This document shows positions 19,155-27,559 of a stretch of DNA of 64,000 nt, one piece after another (position 1 is the first letter of the stretch; each line of letters opens with the position of its first letter). The DNA is from Bacteriovorax sp. (lineage in GTDB: Bacteria > Bdellovibrionota > Bacteriovoracia > Bacteriovoracales > Bacteriovoracaceae). The notes beneath the pieces were generated by a model. That model saw only the letters and a program-made list of their open reading frames with translations, did no database searches and was not told the origin of the DNA. The position numbers were made by a program, and so were the translations under genes. The stretch covers positions 1 through 64,000 of the forward strand of contig JAGOVS010000001.1 in the NCBI GenBank assembly GCA_018060625.1. The letters are read 5' to 3'.

Positions 19155-19754
19155 ATGCTAAATAGGAAACTTTCAAAAAGCATTGAAACCTTTTACGCGG
19201 AAATGTCCCAGGTCTTTAGCGATTTTCAGCAGAAAAGTATGCTGGCCTGCCCGCCTGGTTGTGGGCAGTGTTGTTTTAAACCAGATATCTGTTGTTCACC
19301 TTTTGAGTTACTTCCACTTGCTCTGCATTTGCTTGATGTAGGTCTTGCTGAGTTCTTTTTAGAGAAAGCAAGAGATCAAAAAGATGGGCGTTGTCCTTTG
19401 TTAGAAATTGAAGATGAGAAGAGTGGAAAAGGCAGATGTACGCAGTATGCTTATCGTCCCTTTATTTGCAGGGCCTTTGGCGTCAGCGCTCGTTATGGAA
19501 AAATGAGCAAAATTGATTACTCCATCTGTCGCGTGCTAAAATTAAATAATGAACATTCAGCAGCACTCACTCATGCTTATGATGAAGTTCCGTTTATTGA
19601 AATTTGGAGAAAGAAGTTTGAAGTGCTTAATCCTCATTTGCAAGAAAGGGAAATACCTATAAACCAAGCACTCGCTATTGTTTTAGAGAAGGTGTTAATT
19701 TGGAATTCTTATCAGATTGCCAGTTCCCCTGATGATACTTACTTTTCGATCTGA
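19155..19754 (+). CDS. YkgJ-family cysteine-cluster protein
   Basis: The protein has 199 residues with the family's metal-chelating pattern: CPPGCGQCCF near residue 35, a further CC pair, CPLLE, and CRAFG. YkgJ proteins probably bind Zn or an Fe-S cluster; no reaction is established. It begins one base after the transaminase stop and so belongs to the phosphonate operon by position. Whether it takes part in phosphonate metabolism is unknown. Its end overlaps the opposing L,D-transpeptidase gene by 16 bases. Confidence 0.85.
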   Translation: MLNRKLSKSIETFYAEMSQVFSDFQQKSMLACPPGCGQCCFKPDICCSPFELLPLALHLLDVGLAEFFLEKARDQKDGRCPLLEIEDEKSGKGRCTQYAYRPFICRAFGVSARYGKMSKIDYSICRVLKLNNEHSAALTHAYDEVPFIEIWRKKFEVLNPHLQEREIPINQALAIVLEKVLIWNSYQIASSPDDTYFSI

Positions 19755-20380
19755 GAGGGACAGATTTCAACTAATGTTTTAAGAGAAATGAGAGTGTACA
19801 TTTCATCAATGTTTTCATTTGTCATGGCCATGCATCCCCGGGTCCAATTGATACCCATGGATTGAGCTTTTGTGATTCCGATTCTTTTGAAACGCTCCCC
19901 GATGCTTTCGTTGGCATTTACATTAGGCAGGCCGTGAAACATTATTTCACTACCGGGAAGCTTGCCTTGCGAGTGAGCGTATTCACTTTCTTCTTTATTG
20001 GGGTAGGAAATCTGCAAGCTTTTGTAGTATTTACTTTCAGGGTTTTTCTCCGCAATAAAATAGTGTCCTTCAGGGGTTTTTAAGTCTCCTTCAAATTGTT
20101 TGGCCCCGATGGGATTTTTACCGAAAACAACAGGATAAATTCTGACAATTTTGTTACCAGAAAAAAGGAAAACTTTTTGATTCATTTTTGAAACGACGAT
20201 ATAATCAATTTTTCCAATTAAAGAAGCAGTATTATTAACTAATGTGGTGTTTAGAGTATCTTCTTGAAGGCAGTAGTTTCGACTGTTTTTAACTTTTTTA
20301 AAATAATCTAAGCTTTGGGCCTTGAGTGAATTAAATGAACCGAGAAGAAACGCTAAAAAGAGAATAAAAAAGGCATTCAT
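19739..20380 (-). CDS. Secreted L,D-transpeptidase (YkuD/ErfK family)
   Basis: The protein has 213 residues with a signal peptide (about 1-21). The YkuD catalytic domain (about 60-205) has H149 in MFHG and the nucleophile C183 in NWTRGCMAM, the family's HG...[ST]xGC arrangement. Such enzymes form 3-3 cross-links in peptidoglycan or attach proteins to it; predatory bacteria carry many for remodelling prey and own walls. AGGAGATCCT precedes the ATG. It is transcribed against the phosphonate operon. Confidence 0.88.
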   Translation of the reverse strand: MNAFFILFLAFLLGSFNSLKAQSLDYFKKVKNSRNYCLQEDTLNTTLVNNTASLIGKIDYIVVSKMNQKVFLFSGNKIVRIYPVVFGKNPIGAKQFEGDLKTPEGHYFIAEKNPESKYYKSLQISYPNKEESEYAHSQGKLPGSEIMFHGLPNVNANESIGERFKRIGITKAQSMGINWTRGCMAMTNENIDEMYTLISLKTLVEICPSQIEK

Positions 20381-20554
20381 AGGATCTCCTAAGGGATGAG
20401 TAAGCTTTATAACAAAAGAAATTTAAGGCAAGAAGTGAAGATGTAAACTTTCCTCTCTAGTGATCATAAAGATTGAAGATTTTTGCTCATTTTTTGGCAG
20501 TAAGTGCTAACATCTCTTTTAAAAGTCAATTATACTAAGGATTGGAGGTATTTC

Positions 20555-20788
20555 ATGGCCCAGTATTTTTTCGAAGCAGCCAACGAAGGTCAGCTCATTA
20601 AGGCAATCTCAAAACTTCAATTAATTGATTCAAATATTGAGATAAAACAAAAAAAAGAGCTAACACCCTTTGAGTCTGATCTTTCCGTTATTATTGAGTT
20701 AGATGCAAATTATGAAGAAGTTCTCTCTCGTCTTTCGGATATAAAAAACTTGGATCGACCCTTAGAAACGATACGACCTTTGCAATAG
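20555..20788 (+). CDS. Small protein of unknown function (77 residues)
   Basis: The start ATG at 20555 has a strong GGAGG seven bases upstream and a TATACT at 20531-20536 that could be a -10. The protein is acidic to neutral, without a signal peptide or cysteines, with a predicted alpha/beta character. No family recognised. It lies 194 bases ahead of the NRPS-PKS genes on the same strand, but nothing shows that it belongs with them. Confidence 0.65.
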   Translation: MAQYFFEAANEGQLIKAISKLQLIDSNIEIKQKKELTPFESDLSVIIELDANYEEVLSRLSDIKNLDRPLETIRPLQ

Positions 20789-20926
20789 GTCGATTTTAAA
20801 ACCATAAAATAAGTTTACCTTTCTTTAGAGCATTTCAAAAATGGCTGTTTCAACCACCTTGGTCGGTAACAATCTCACCTAAATTCAACAATATAGAGTG
20901 ATTTTATTTAATTAAAATTGTATTCC

Positions 20927-20950
20927 TGATTAAATGATTAAATGATTAAT
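20927..20950 (+). repeat. Three tandem TGATTAA octamers upstream of the NRPS-PKS genes
   Basis: TGATTAAA, TGATTAAA and TGATTAAT follow each other without a gap, 33 bases before the first possible start of the synthetase. This may be a regulatory site or simple AT-rich drift. The rest of the 20789-20982 gap is AT-rich with no clear promoter. Confidence 0.6.
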
Positions 20951-20982
20951 TTATCTATGCCGATAAGTAAGCGAAAGCGCAT

Positions 20983-23900
20983 GTGGGTAACGATGAATGG
21001 TTAGTGGAAATGATTAAAAAAATGAAATCAATAGGTTCTTTATTTTATGAATCAGTCATGAATCATAAAAACAATATTGCTCTCATCGATAAAAATTTTC
21101 AAGTGTCTTACCAAGATCTCTATAAACGAGCTTCTCAAATAAGTGTAGCTCTCGACAAAAAAAGTGAAGTACAGGATGTCGTTGCGGTATGTACTGAAAA
21201 AAATCAATATGCCATTTATTCACTCTTGGGAATTATGCAATCAGGCCGAGTGTATTTGCCAATCGATTTGGAATATCCAGAGGATCGAATAAAGTTTCTA
21301 CTCTTAGACTCTGATGCAAAACTTATCTTAGTGGATTATGCCACACATGAAAAAGTTTCAAAAATGATCAGGGAGCATCAACTCAAAATAGAAGTTATTT
21401 GTGTGCCAGACTTAAAAAATAGTTCGGTCTCTAGAGATTATCTAAATTCAGTATCCGAAAATGACCTTGCATATCTCATTTACACATCAGGTTCGACAGG
21501 GTTACCGAAGGGAGTAGAGGTTGAGCATCGCCAGTTATTTCCCTTGTTAGATTGGTGCAATCAGAAAACGATGGCCCTTCATTGTTTATCAACGTTACAA
21601 TATTCTCCTTTAAGTTTTGATCCTTCATTGCTTGAAATTCTGACTACTCTGTTGAATGGTAAAACGTTATTCCTGCTAGATACTAAACAACGAAAAGATA
21701 TTTCCTTTTTGCTTACATTTATTATTGCCAACAACATTGAAAGGATCTTTGTTCCGATAGCTATTTTGAATTTGTTATCTGAGGAAATGCTTGATAGTCA
21801 TAAAATTCCAACGGCATTGAGAGAAATCAATTGCGGTGGCGATAGGATGGTCATTTCAGAGGCGATACGTTTGGCGTTGAAGAAAATGCCAGGGATTCGA
21901 GTCAATAATCAGTACGGACCAACTGAGGCAAGTATAATGGTCACCAACAATATTCTCATTGGTAATCCGGATCAATGGCCTCAATACCCGGGCCTTGGAG
22001 AAGGAATTGAGGGTGTCGAGTTGATGGTTGTAGATGAGAAATTTGAAAAAGCAGATAAGGGAGAATTATTATTAAGTGGAGATATGCTTGCTCGTGGTTA
22101 TAGAAATAGAGCGGAGCTAACGATAGAGAAATTTATTTTTTTAAATGGTAAGCGGTATTATCGAACGGGGGATTTGGTTAACCGTGAGCTTAATGGAATT
22201 AATTTTTTAGGAAGAATTGACAATCAGCTAAAAATCAATGGAGTCCGATTAGAGAGAGGGGAAATTGAAAATGCAATTGCGCAATTTTTAATGATTCCTC
22301 AAGTCGCTGTAGAGCATGTTATCGATAAAGAGTTGAGCTACTTGGTTGCTTTTATCCCCTCCCGGTTTAATAATATTGAGCTAAAAAAATACCTTTTAGG
22401 TCAATTGCCTTCAGCGATTGTTCCAAATGATTTTATTGAAGTAAGCGAATTTCCGCTAACATCAAATGGAAAGATTAACCATAGATTGTTAATTGAGAAT
22501 TATTTGAAACAGAAGAATGCTTCTGCTCAAAGTAGATTGAAGATTGATTCAGAGAACGAAATAGTCGATGTTTTTAAAAAGGTATTGGGCCTTTCTTATC
22601 TAACAGATGAAAATTCATTTTTTGAATTGGGAGGGACATCGCTCCAAGCTATCAATGCCTTGAGGCTCATTAACAAAATTCCAGGGGTTAAGATAACGAT
22701 CGCTGATTTTTACTCTCATCCTACAGCTGAAAAAATCTTAAAGTTAAAAAATAAATCAATGTCGTTACTCATTCAAAAAGAAGGGAAGAAGGACCATTTA
22801 AATAACCGTCAAGTAGCGATTGTCGGGATGTCCTGTCGATTTCCACATGCAGAAAACCTAGAAAGCTTCTGGCAACTCATTTTAAATAAAGAATCAGGGA
22901 TTGATACTTTTCAAAGAGAAGAAATGCTCAAAGAGGCATTGTCATCAGAGACAAAAGAGCGCAACTATGTATTTGCGAGAGGGATTTTACAAAACATTGA
23001 TCACTTTGATGCGAATTTTTTCGATGTTTCTCCTAGGACAGCAGAACTTTTTGATCCTCAAATGAGGCTAATGCTAGAGGAAGCCGTTCATGGATTAGAG
23101 GCCGCAGGAGTTGCTTCTTATAAATCTGATGAAAAAATTGGTGTCTATGTAGGAATGTCTAATAATAACTATTTAGAGCAAATTAAAGAGATGCATCCCG
23201 AAAAATTAAAGTCCATTGGAGACTGGTCAGTGGCCCTTTTGAATGAAAAAGATTATGTGGCGACACATATTTCTCATAAGCTTAATTTGCGTGGGCCATC
23301 GCTATCAATTCACACGGCATGCTCTACTTCTCTCGTCGCTATTATTAATGCTTATCGTGCCATTGTTGATGGGGACTGTGATATTGCCCTTGCTGGAGGA
23401 GTGAACATAAACTCTCTGGGGAAAGTGGGGCATTTATACAGCGAGGGGGGAATTCATTCCAAAGATGGGCAAACAAGAAGTTTTGATGAAAGTTGCTCTG
23501 GTACCGTTTTTAGTGATGGTGTTGGGATTGTAGTACTTAAAGACTTAGATAGGGCCATTGAAGATGGTGATCAAATATATGCCCTTGTGAAGGGAGCAGC
23601 CGTTAATAATGATGGAAAAAATAAAAAAAGTTTTACAGCGCCAAGTGTTGATGGGCAAAAAGAGGTCGTTCAGGAAGCCACTCTAAATGCTCAGATTGAT
23701 CCCTACACTATAGAATTGATTGAGGCCCATGGAACTGGAACACCAGTAGGTGACCCAATAGAAGTTCAGGCCTTATGCGAAGCTTGGGAAGAAATTGGAG
23801 ATGTCAAATTAGGCTCAAGGACGGCATTGGGGAGTGTTAAAAGTCAAATAGGTCATACCGTTGCGGCATCAGGTGTGGCGGGATTAATAAAGGCGACGCT

Positions 23901-26900
23901 TGCGATTAAGTATAAAACTATTCCAGCATCAATTAATTTTGAAAAATTAAACCCACTTATAGAATTAGAAAAGTCCCCATTTTATATCAATACCAAAAAT
24001 AAAAAATGGGATTCGATATTCCCAGTTAGGCGGGCCGCAGTTTCATCTTTTGGTGTAGGTGGAACAAATGCTCATCTTATTTTAGAAGAGTACCAACCTT
24101 CATTATCTATAAATGAAAAAAATGAAAATTCTTTGAAACAACCATTTTATCTTTTTTGTTACTCTGCCCGATCACCTCAGGCGCTTATTAGTTGTCTGAT
24201 GCAATGGAGAGATTTTTTAGGAGATAAAAAAAATGATTCATATTCCTTAGAGGATTTATCTTATTCATTGTATGTTGGAAGAAATGATTATGAGTTTCGA
24301 GTAAGTTTTGTCATTGAAAATCGGGAGCAACTAATTAGTGAGATTAGTAAGAAAATTAACCTCCCTTTATCTATTTTGAAAACTAAAAAGGTTAAGTCTC
24401 TTTGGGGTTTTTCTGGACAAGGAGAAGATTGCATTGGACTGGGGATACAATTATATAAAATGGATAGCATCTTCAGAGAATCATTTGATAAGTGTCTAAA
24501 AGTTTTACGTGAAAAACATCAAGTGGATCTATGGGACTTGATGAATAAAGATAATGAACTAAACCAAACAATTTTTTCTCAGCCATATATTTTTTCATAT
24601 CAATACTCGTTGGCCATGGCCTTAATGTCCTTTGGTGCTCGTGCGGATTATTTCCTTGGACACAGTTTGGGAGAATATGTCATAGCCGTTTTGAACGGTA
24701 TTTTTAATTTGGAAGAAGCTCTTGAGTTAGTGGCCAATAGAGCTCGCTTGATGCAGGCAATGCCTTTTGGTTCCATGTTATCAGTAAAAATGTCTGAAAA
24801 TTTCTTGAAAGAAATTCTACAAGAGGCACAACCAGAATTTAAAATCGATATGGCCGTTTTCAACGCAAAGGATCTGATTGTCGTTTCTGGGGAAAAAGAA
24901 GATATAGAGCATTTTGAATCTCTGCTAATTGATCGAGGGATTAAATCAAAAAAACTAAAGACTTCTCACGCTTTTCATTCTCGAATGATGGAGGGAGTTT
25001 TAGATGAATTCGATAAAATATTAGAAAAGACTCATCTTAAACGACCATCTTCAAAAATAGTTTCAACTCTAACAAGCAATTGGGAAGATGAGATTTTTTC
25101 TCAAAAAAACTATTGGAAAGAGCATATCGTTAAACCTGTACGATTTTGGCAGGGGCTAGAGAGAGTGGACGCAGAGCCATTTGATCGGATTATTGACTTT
25201 GGTCCCAGAAATGTTTTTTCACAGCTTTGTTTTCAGACACTCAGTCACAAGCAATCGAGAAAAGAAATTGTGAGTTTATCGGCCAACGAAAAAGGAAATG
25301 AGGCCCGTCAATGGTTAACAGGGGTCGGGAAATTATGGGAAAAAGACATAGAAATTAATTTGTCTCGAATCTTTAAGAATTTAGGGAAAAAAGTTTCAAT
25401 CCCACTTTATCCATTTGAGCATTCATCCTTTTGGGCCGGATACGATTTAGTAAATAACCAAAAGTCATTATTAGAAAATAGAGCTACTGAGAAAGGACTA
25501 ATTATGGATCAGAGAAAAGAGAAAATTTGTGATGATTTGATAAATATTTTTGCTGAAGTCTCGGGCATGAGAAGAGATGAAATTAATCCAGATGCTCAGT
25601 TTTTAGAGCTTGGTTTTGATTCGTTAATGCTAACTCAAATTGCATTGGAGACAGAGCGCTTTTTTCAGGTAAAAGTAAGCTTTAGGCAATTGCTAGAAAC
25701 TTATGTAACGGTGAATTTATTTGCGGATTATATTAATTCACAATTTAAGGGGCCAATGATTGAAGAAGTGATTCCATTAGAGGCTACTTCAACTTCTCCA
25801 TCCACTTTGCATAATCATTATTCAACTAGTCAAAGTGAAATTGAAGGAGTCATTATAAAGCAATTAGAGCTTATGAAGACTCAGCTTGAATTCCTTCAGA
25901 GAGGAAGAGTTAATACAGAGTTACATTCAGTCAAAATGCCTGTGCAAGATTCTTTTAGGCCTAAGGAAAATTCTGCACCTATCACTGAAGAAATCAAGGC
26001 AACTGTTGATACGGCGAAAATTGCTTTTGGAGCACAGGCAAAAATTAAAACAACGAGAAATAATAATAGCTCTAATCATGAAAAAGAAGCTGTTCTAAAC
26101 TTGATGCATAAGTATATTGAAAGGACGAAGTCTTCAAAAGATTTTACCCAAAAACATAGATCGCAGAACGCAGACCCAAGAGTTGTCACCGGTTTTCGAC
26201 CTGAAATAAAAGAAGTTATTTATCCAATAGTAGTCAATCGCTCAAAAGATCAGCATTTATGGGATCTAGATAATAACGAATATATTGACATGATCTGTGG
26301 CTTTGGATCAAATTTTTTTGGTAATCAAAATGTGAGAATAAACAAGGCCCTGCATGAGCAACTTGATAGCGGCTTTGAAATTGGACCACAACATGAATTG
26401 GTTGGAGAGTGTGCATCTTTAATTTGTGAGCTCTCGAAAATGGATCGAGCGGCATTTTGTAATACAGGATCAGAAGCTGTCTTAGGCGCTTTGAGAATTG
26501 CGCGGGCAGTGAGTGGCAGAAAGAAAGTTGTGATGTTCAAAGGCTCTTATCATGGCATCAATGATGAAGTTATAGTGAGAGGTCTTGATGATGGCCGCGC
26601 CATGCCTGCAGCTGCTGGTATTAATCGAACAAGTGTTGCCGACATCATTGTTTTAGAATATGGAACAGAAGCTTCATTGATTCAGATAAGACAAATGGCC
26701 AACGAATTGGCCGCGGTCATTGTAGAACCCGTCCAGTCTAGAAGAACAAATTTTAGACCAATTGAGTTTTTAAGAGAATTGCGTAAAATAACTGAGGACA
26801 CAAAAACGGCATTTATTTTTGATGAAGTTATCACAGGATTTAGAATTGCTCCAGGAGGAGCACAAGAATATTTCGGTATCCGGGCAGATATTGCGACCTA

Positions 26901-27558
26901 TGGAAAAATCATAGGGGGGGGGATGCCGATTGGTGTAATTGCTGGATCTCGAAAATATTTAGATGCTCTTGATGGCGGATTCTGGCAATTTGGAGATGAA
27001 AGTGTTCCTCAAGTAGGTTTGACTTATTTTGCGGGTACATTTGTTCGTCATCCTCTTGCTTTACGGGCCATGCGTGAAGCCCTTCTGATACTCAAAGAAG
27101 GAGGCCAGCTTCTCTACGATAGAATTAACTCAACGGCGAATGAGTTTGTTTATGAGTTAAATTTATTCGCAGAGCTAATGGGGGCCCCTATTGTGATAGA
27201 TCATTTTGGAGGAGTTTTGAAACCAAGATTTCTAGAAAATGGCGAGAATTATGATTTATTTTTCTTGATAATGCGAATGAAAGGGGTTCATTGTTATGAT
27301 GGCTTTCCGTGGTTTATTACCCTTGCTCACACAGATGAAGATTTAAAATTAGTCATGAATAAATACAAAGAAGCAATTATTGAAATGCAAAAACTAAGAC
27401 TTTTCCCAAAGAATATTCAGGCCCATGACCCAGAAGAGAGAGACTATATCACGCCTCCTTGTTTGGGGGCCAAATTAGGAAGAGATGAAAACAATCGTCC
27501 ATGTTGGTTTCAAGAAGATAATGATAAAATTGGAAAGTTAAAGAAGATATTAAAGTAG
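20983..27558 (+). CDS. Hybrid NRPS-PKS: A-PCP-KS-AT-ACP-aminotransferase
   Basis: A 2191-residue megasynthase. Domains: adenylation (about 20-505; YTSGSTG from 167, D213 in the selectivity pocket, YGPTEAS, YRTGDL, NGK lysine); PCP (S553 in LGGTS); ketosynthase (C780 in HTACSTS, H916, H958); acyltransferase (S1228 in GHSLG, HAFH at 1329-1332, which points to malonyl-CoA); ACP (S1547 in GFDSL); a low-complexity linker; class-III PLP aminotransferase (about 1735-2170, K1975). No ketoreductase or dehydratase is present, so the beta-keto group should be transaminated, as in iturin/mycosubtilin-type MycA. D213 suggests an amino-acid starter rather than a fatty acid. The start is uncertain: GTG 20983, ATG 21010 or ATG 21022. 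It is followed one base later by the second synthetase. Confidence 0.93.
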   Translation: MGNDEWLVEMIKKMKSIGSLFYESVMNHKNNIALIDKNFQVSYQDLYKRASQISVALDKKSEVQDVVAVCTEKNQYAIYSLLGIMQSGRVYLPIDLEYPEDRIKFLLLDSDAKLILVDYATHEKVSKMIREHQLKIEVICVPDLKNSSVSRDYLNSVSENDLAYLIYTSGSTGLPKGVEVEHRQLFPLLDWCNQKTMALHCLSTLQYSPLSFDPSLLEILTTLLNGKTLFLLDTKQRKDISFLLTFIIANNIERIFVPIAILNLLSEEMLDSHKIPTALREINCGGDRMVISEAIRLALKKMPGIRVNNQYGPTEASIMVTNNILIGNPDQWPQYPGLGEGIEGVELMVVDEKFEKADKGELLLSGDMLARGYRNRAELTIEKFIFLNGKRYYRTGDLVNRELNGINFLGRIDNQLKINGVRLERGEIENAIAQFLMIPQVAVEHVIDKELSYLVAFIPSRFNNIELKKYLLGQLPSAIVPNDFIEVSEFPLTSNGKINHRLLIENYLKQKNASAQSRLKIDSENEIVDVFKKVLGLSYLTDENSFFELGGTSLQAINALRLINKIPGVKITIADFYSHPTAEKILKLKNKSMSLLIQKEGKKDHLNNRQVAIVGMSCRFPHAENLESFWQLILNKESGIDTFQREEMLKEALSSETKERNYVFARGILQNIDHFDANFFDVSPRTAELFDPQMRLMLEEAVHGLEAAGVASYKSDEKIGVYVGMSNNNYLEQIKEMHPEKLKSIGDWSVALLNEKDYVATHISHKLNLRGPSLSIHTACSTSLVAIINAYRAIVDGDCDIALAGGVNINSLGKVGHLYSEGGIHSKDGQTRSFDESCSGTVFSDGVGIVVLKDLDRAIEDGDQIYALVKGAAVNNDGKNKKSFTAPSVDGQKEVVQEATLNAQIDPYTIELIEAHGTGTPVGDPIEVQALCEAWEEIGDVKLGSRTALGSVKSQIGHTVAASGVAGLIKATLAIKYKTIPASINFEKLNPLIELEKSPFYINTKNKKWDSIFPVRRAAVSSFGVGGTNAHLILEEYQPSLSINEKNENSLKQPFYLFCYSARSPQALISCLMQWRDFLGDKKNDSYSLEDLSYSLYVGRNDYEFRVSFVIENREQLISEISKKINLPLSILKTKKVKSLWGFSGQGEDCIGLGIQLYKMDSIFRESFDKCLKVLREKHQVDLWDLMNKDNELNQTIFSQPYIFSYQYSLAMALMSFGARADYFLGHSLGEYVIAVLNGIFNLEEALELVANRARLMQAMPFGSMLSVKMSENFLKEILQEAQPEFKIDMAVFNAKDLIVVSGEKEDIEHFESLLIDRGIKSKKLKTSHAFHSRMMEGVLDEFDKILEKTHLKRPSSKIVSTLTSNWEDEIFSQKNYWKEHIVKPVRFWQGLERVDAEPFDRIIDFGPRNVFSQLCFQTLSHKQSRKEIVSLSANEKGNEARQWLTGVGKLWEKDIEINLSRIFKNLGKKVSIPLYPFEHSSFWAGYDLVNNQKSLLENRATEKGLIMDQRKEKICDDLINIFAEVSGMRRDEINPDAQFLELGFDSLMLTQIALETERFFQVKVSFRQLLETYVTVNLFADYINSQFKGPMIEEVIPLEATSTSPSTLHNHYSTSQSEIEGVIIKQLELMKTQLEFLQRGRVNTELHSVKMPVQDSFRPKENSAPITEEIKATVDTAKIAFGAQAKIKTTRNNNSSNHEKEAVLNLMHKYIERTKSSKDFTQKHRSQNADPRVVTGFRPEIKEVIYPIVVNRSKDQHLWDLDNNEYIDMICGFGSNFFGNQNVRINKALHEQLDSGFEIGPQHELVGECASLICELSKMDRAAFCNTGSEAVLGALRIARAVSGRKKVVMFKGSYHGINDEVIVRGLDDGRAMPAAAGINRTSVADIIVLEYGTEASLIQIRQMANELAAVIVEPVQSRRTNFRPIEFLRELRKITEDTKTAFIFDEVITGFRIAPGGAQEYFGIRADIATYGKIIGGGMPIGVIAGSRKYLDALDGGFWQFGDESVPQVGLTYFAGTFVRHPLALRAMREALLILKEGGQLLYDRINSTANEFVYELNLFAELMGAPIVIDHFGGVLKPRFLENGENYDLFFLIMRMKGVHCYDGFPWFITLAHTDEDLKLVMNKYKEAIIEMQKLRLFPKNIQAHDPEERDYITPPCLGAKLGRDENNRPCWFQEDNDKIGKLKKILK

Positions 27559-27559
27559 C

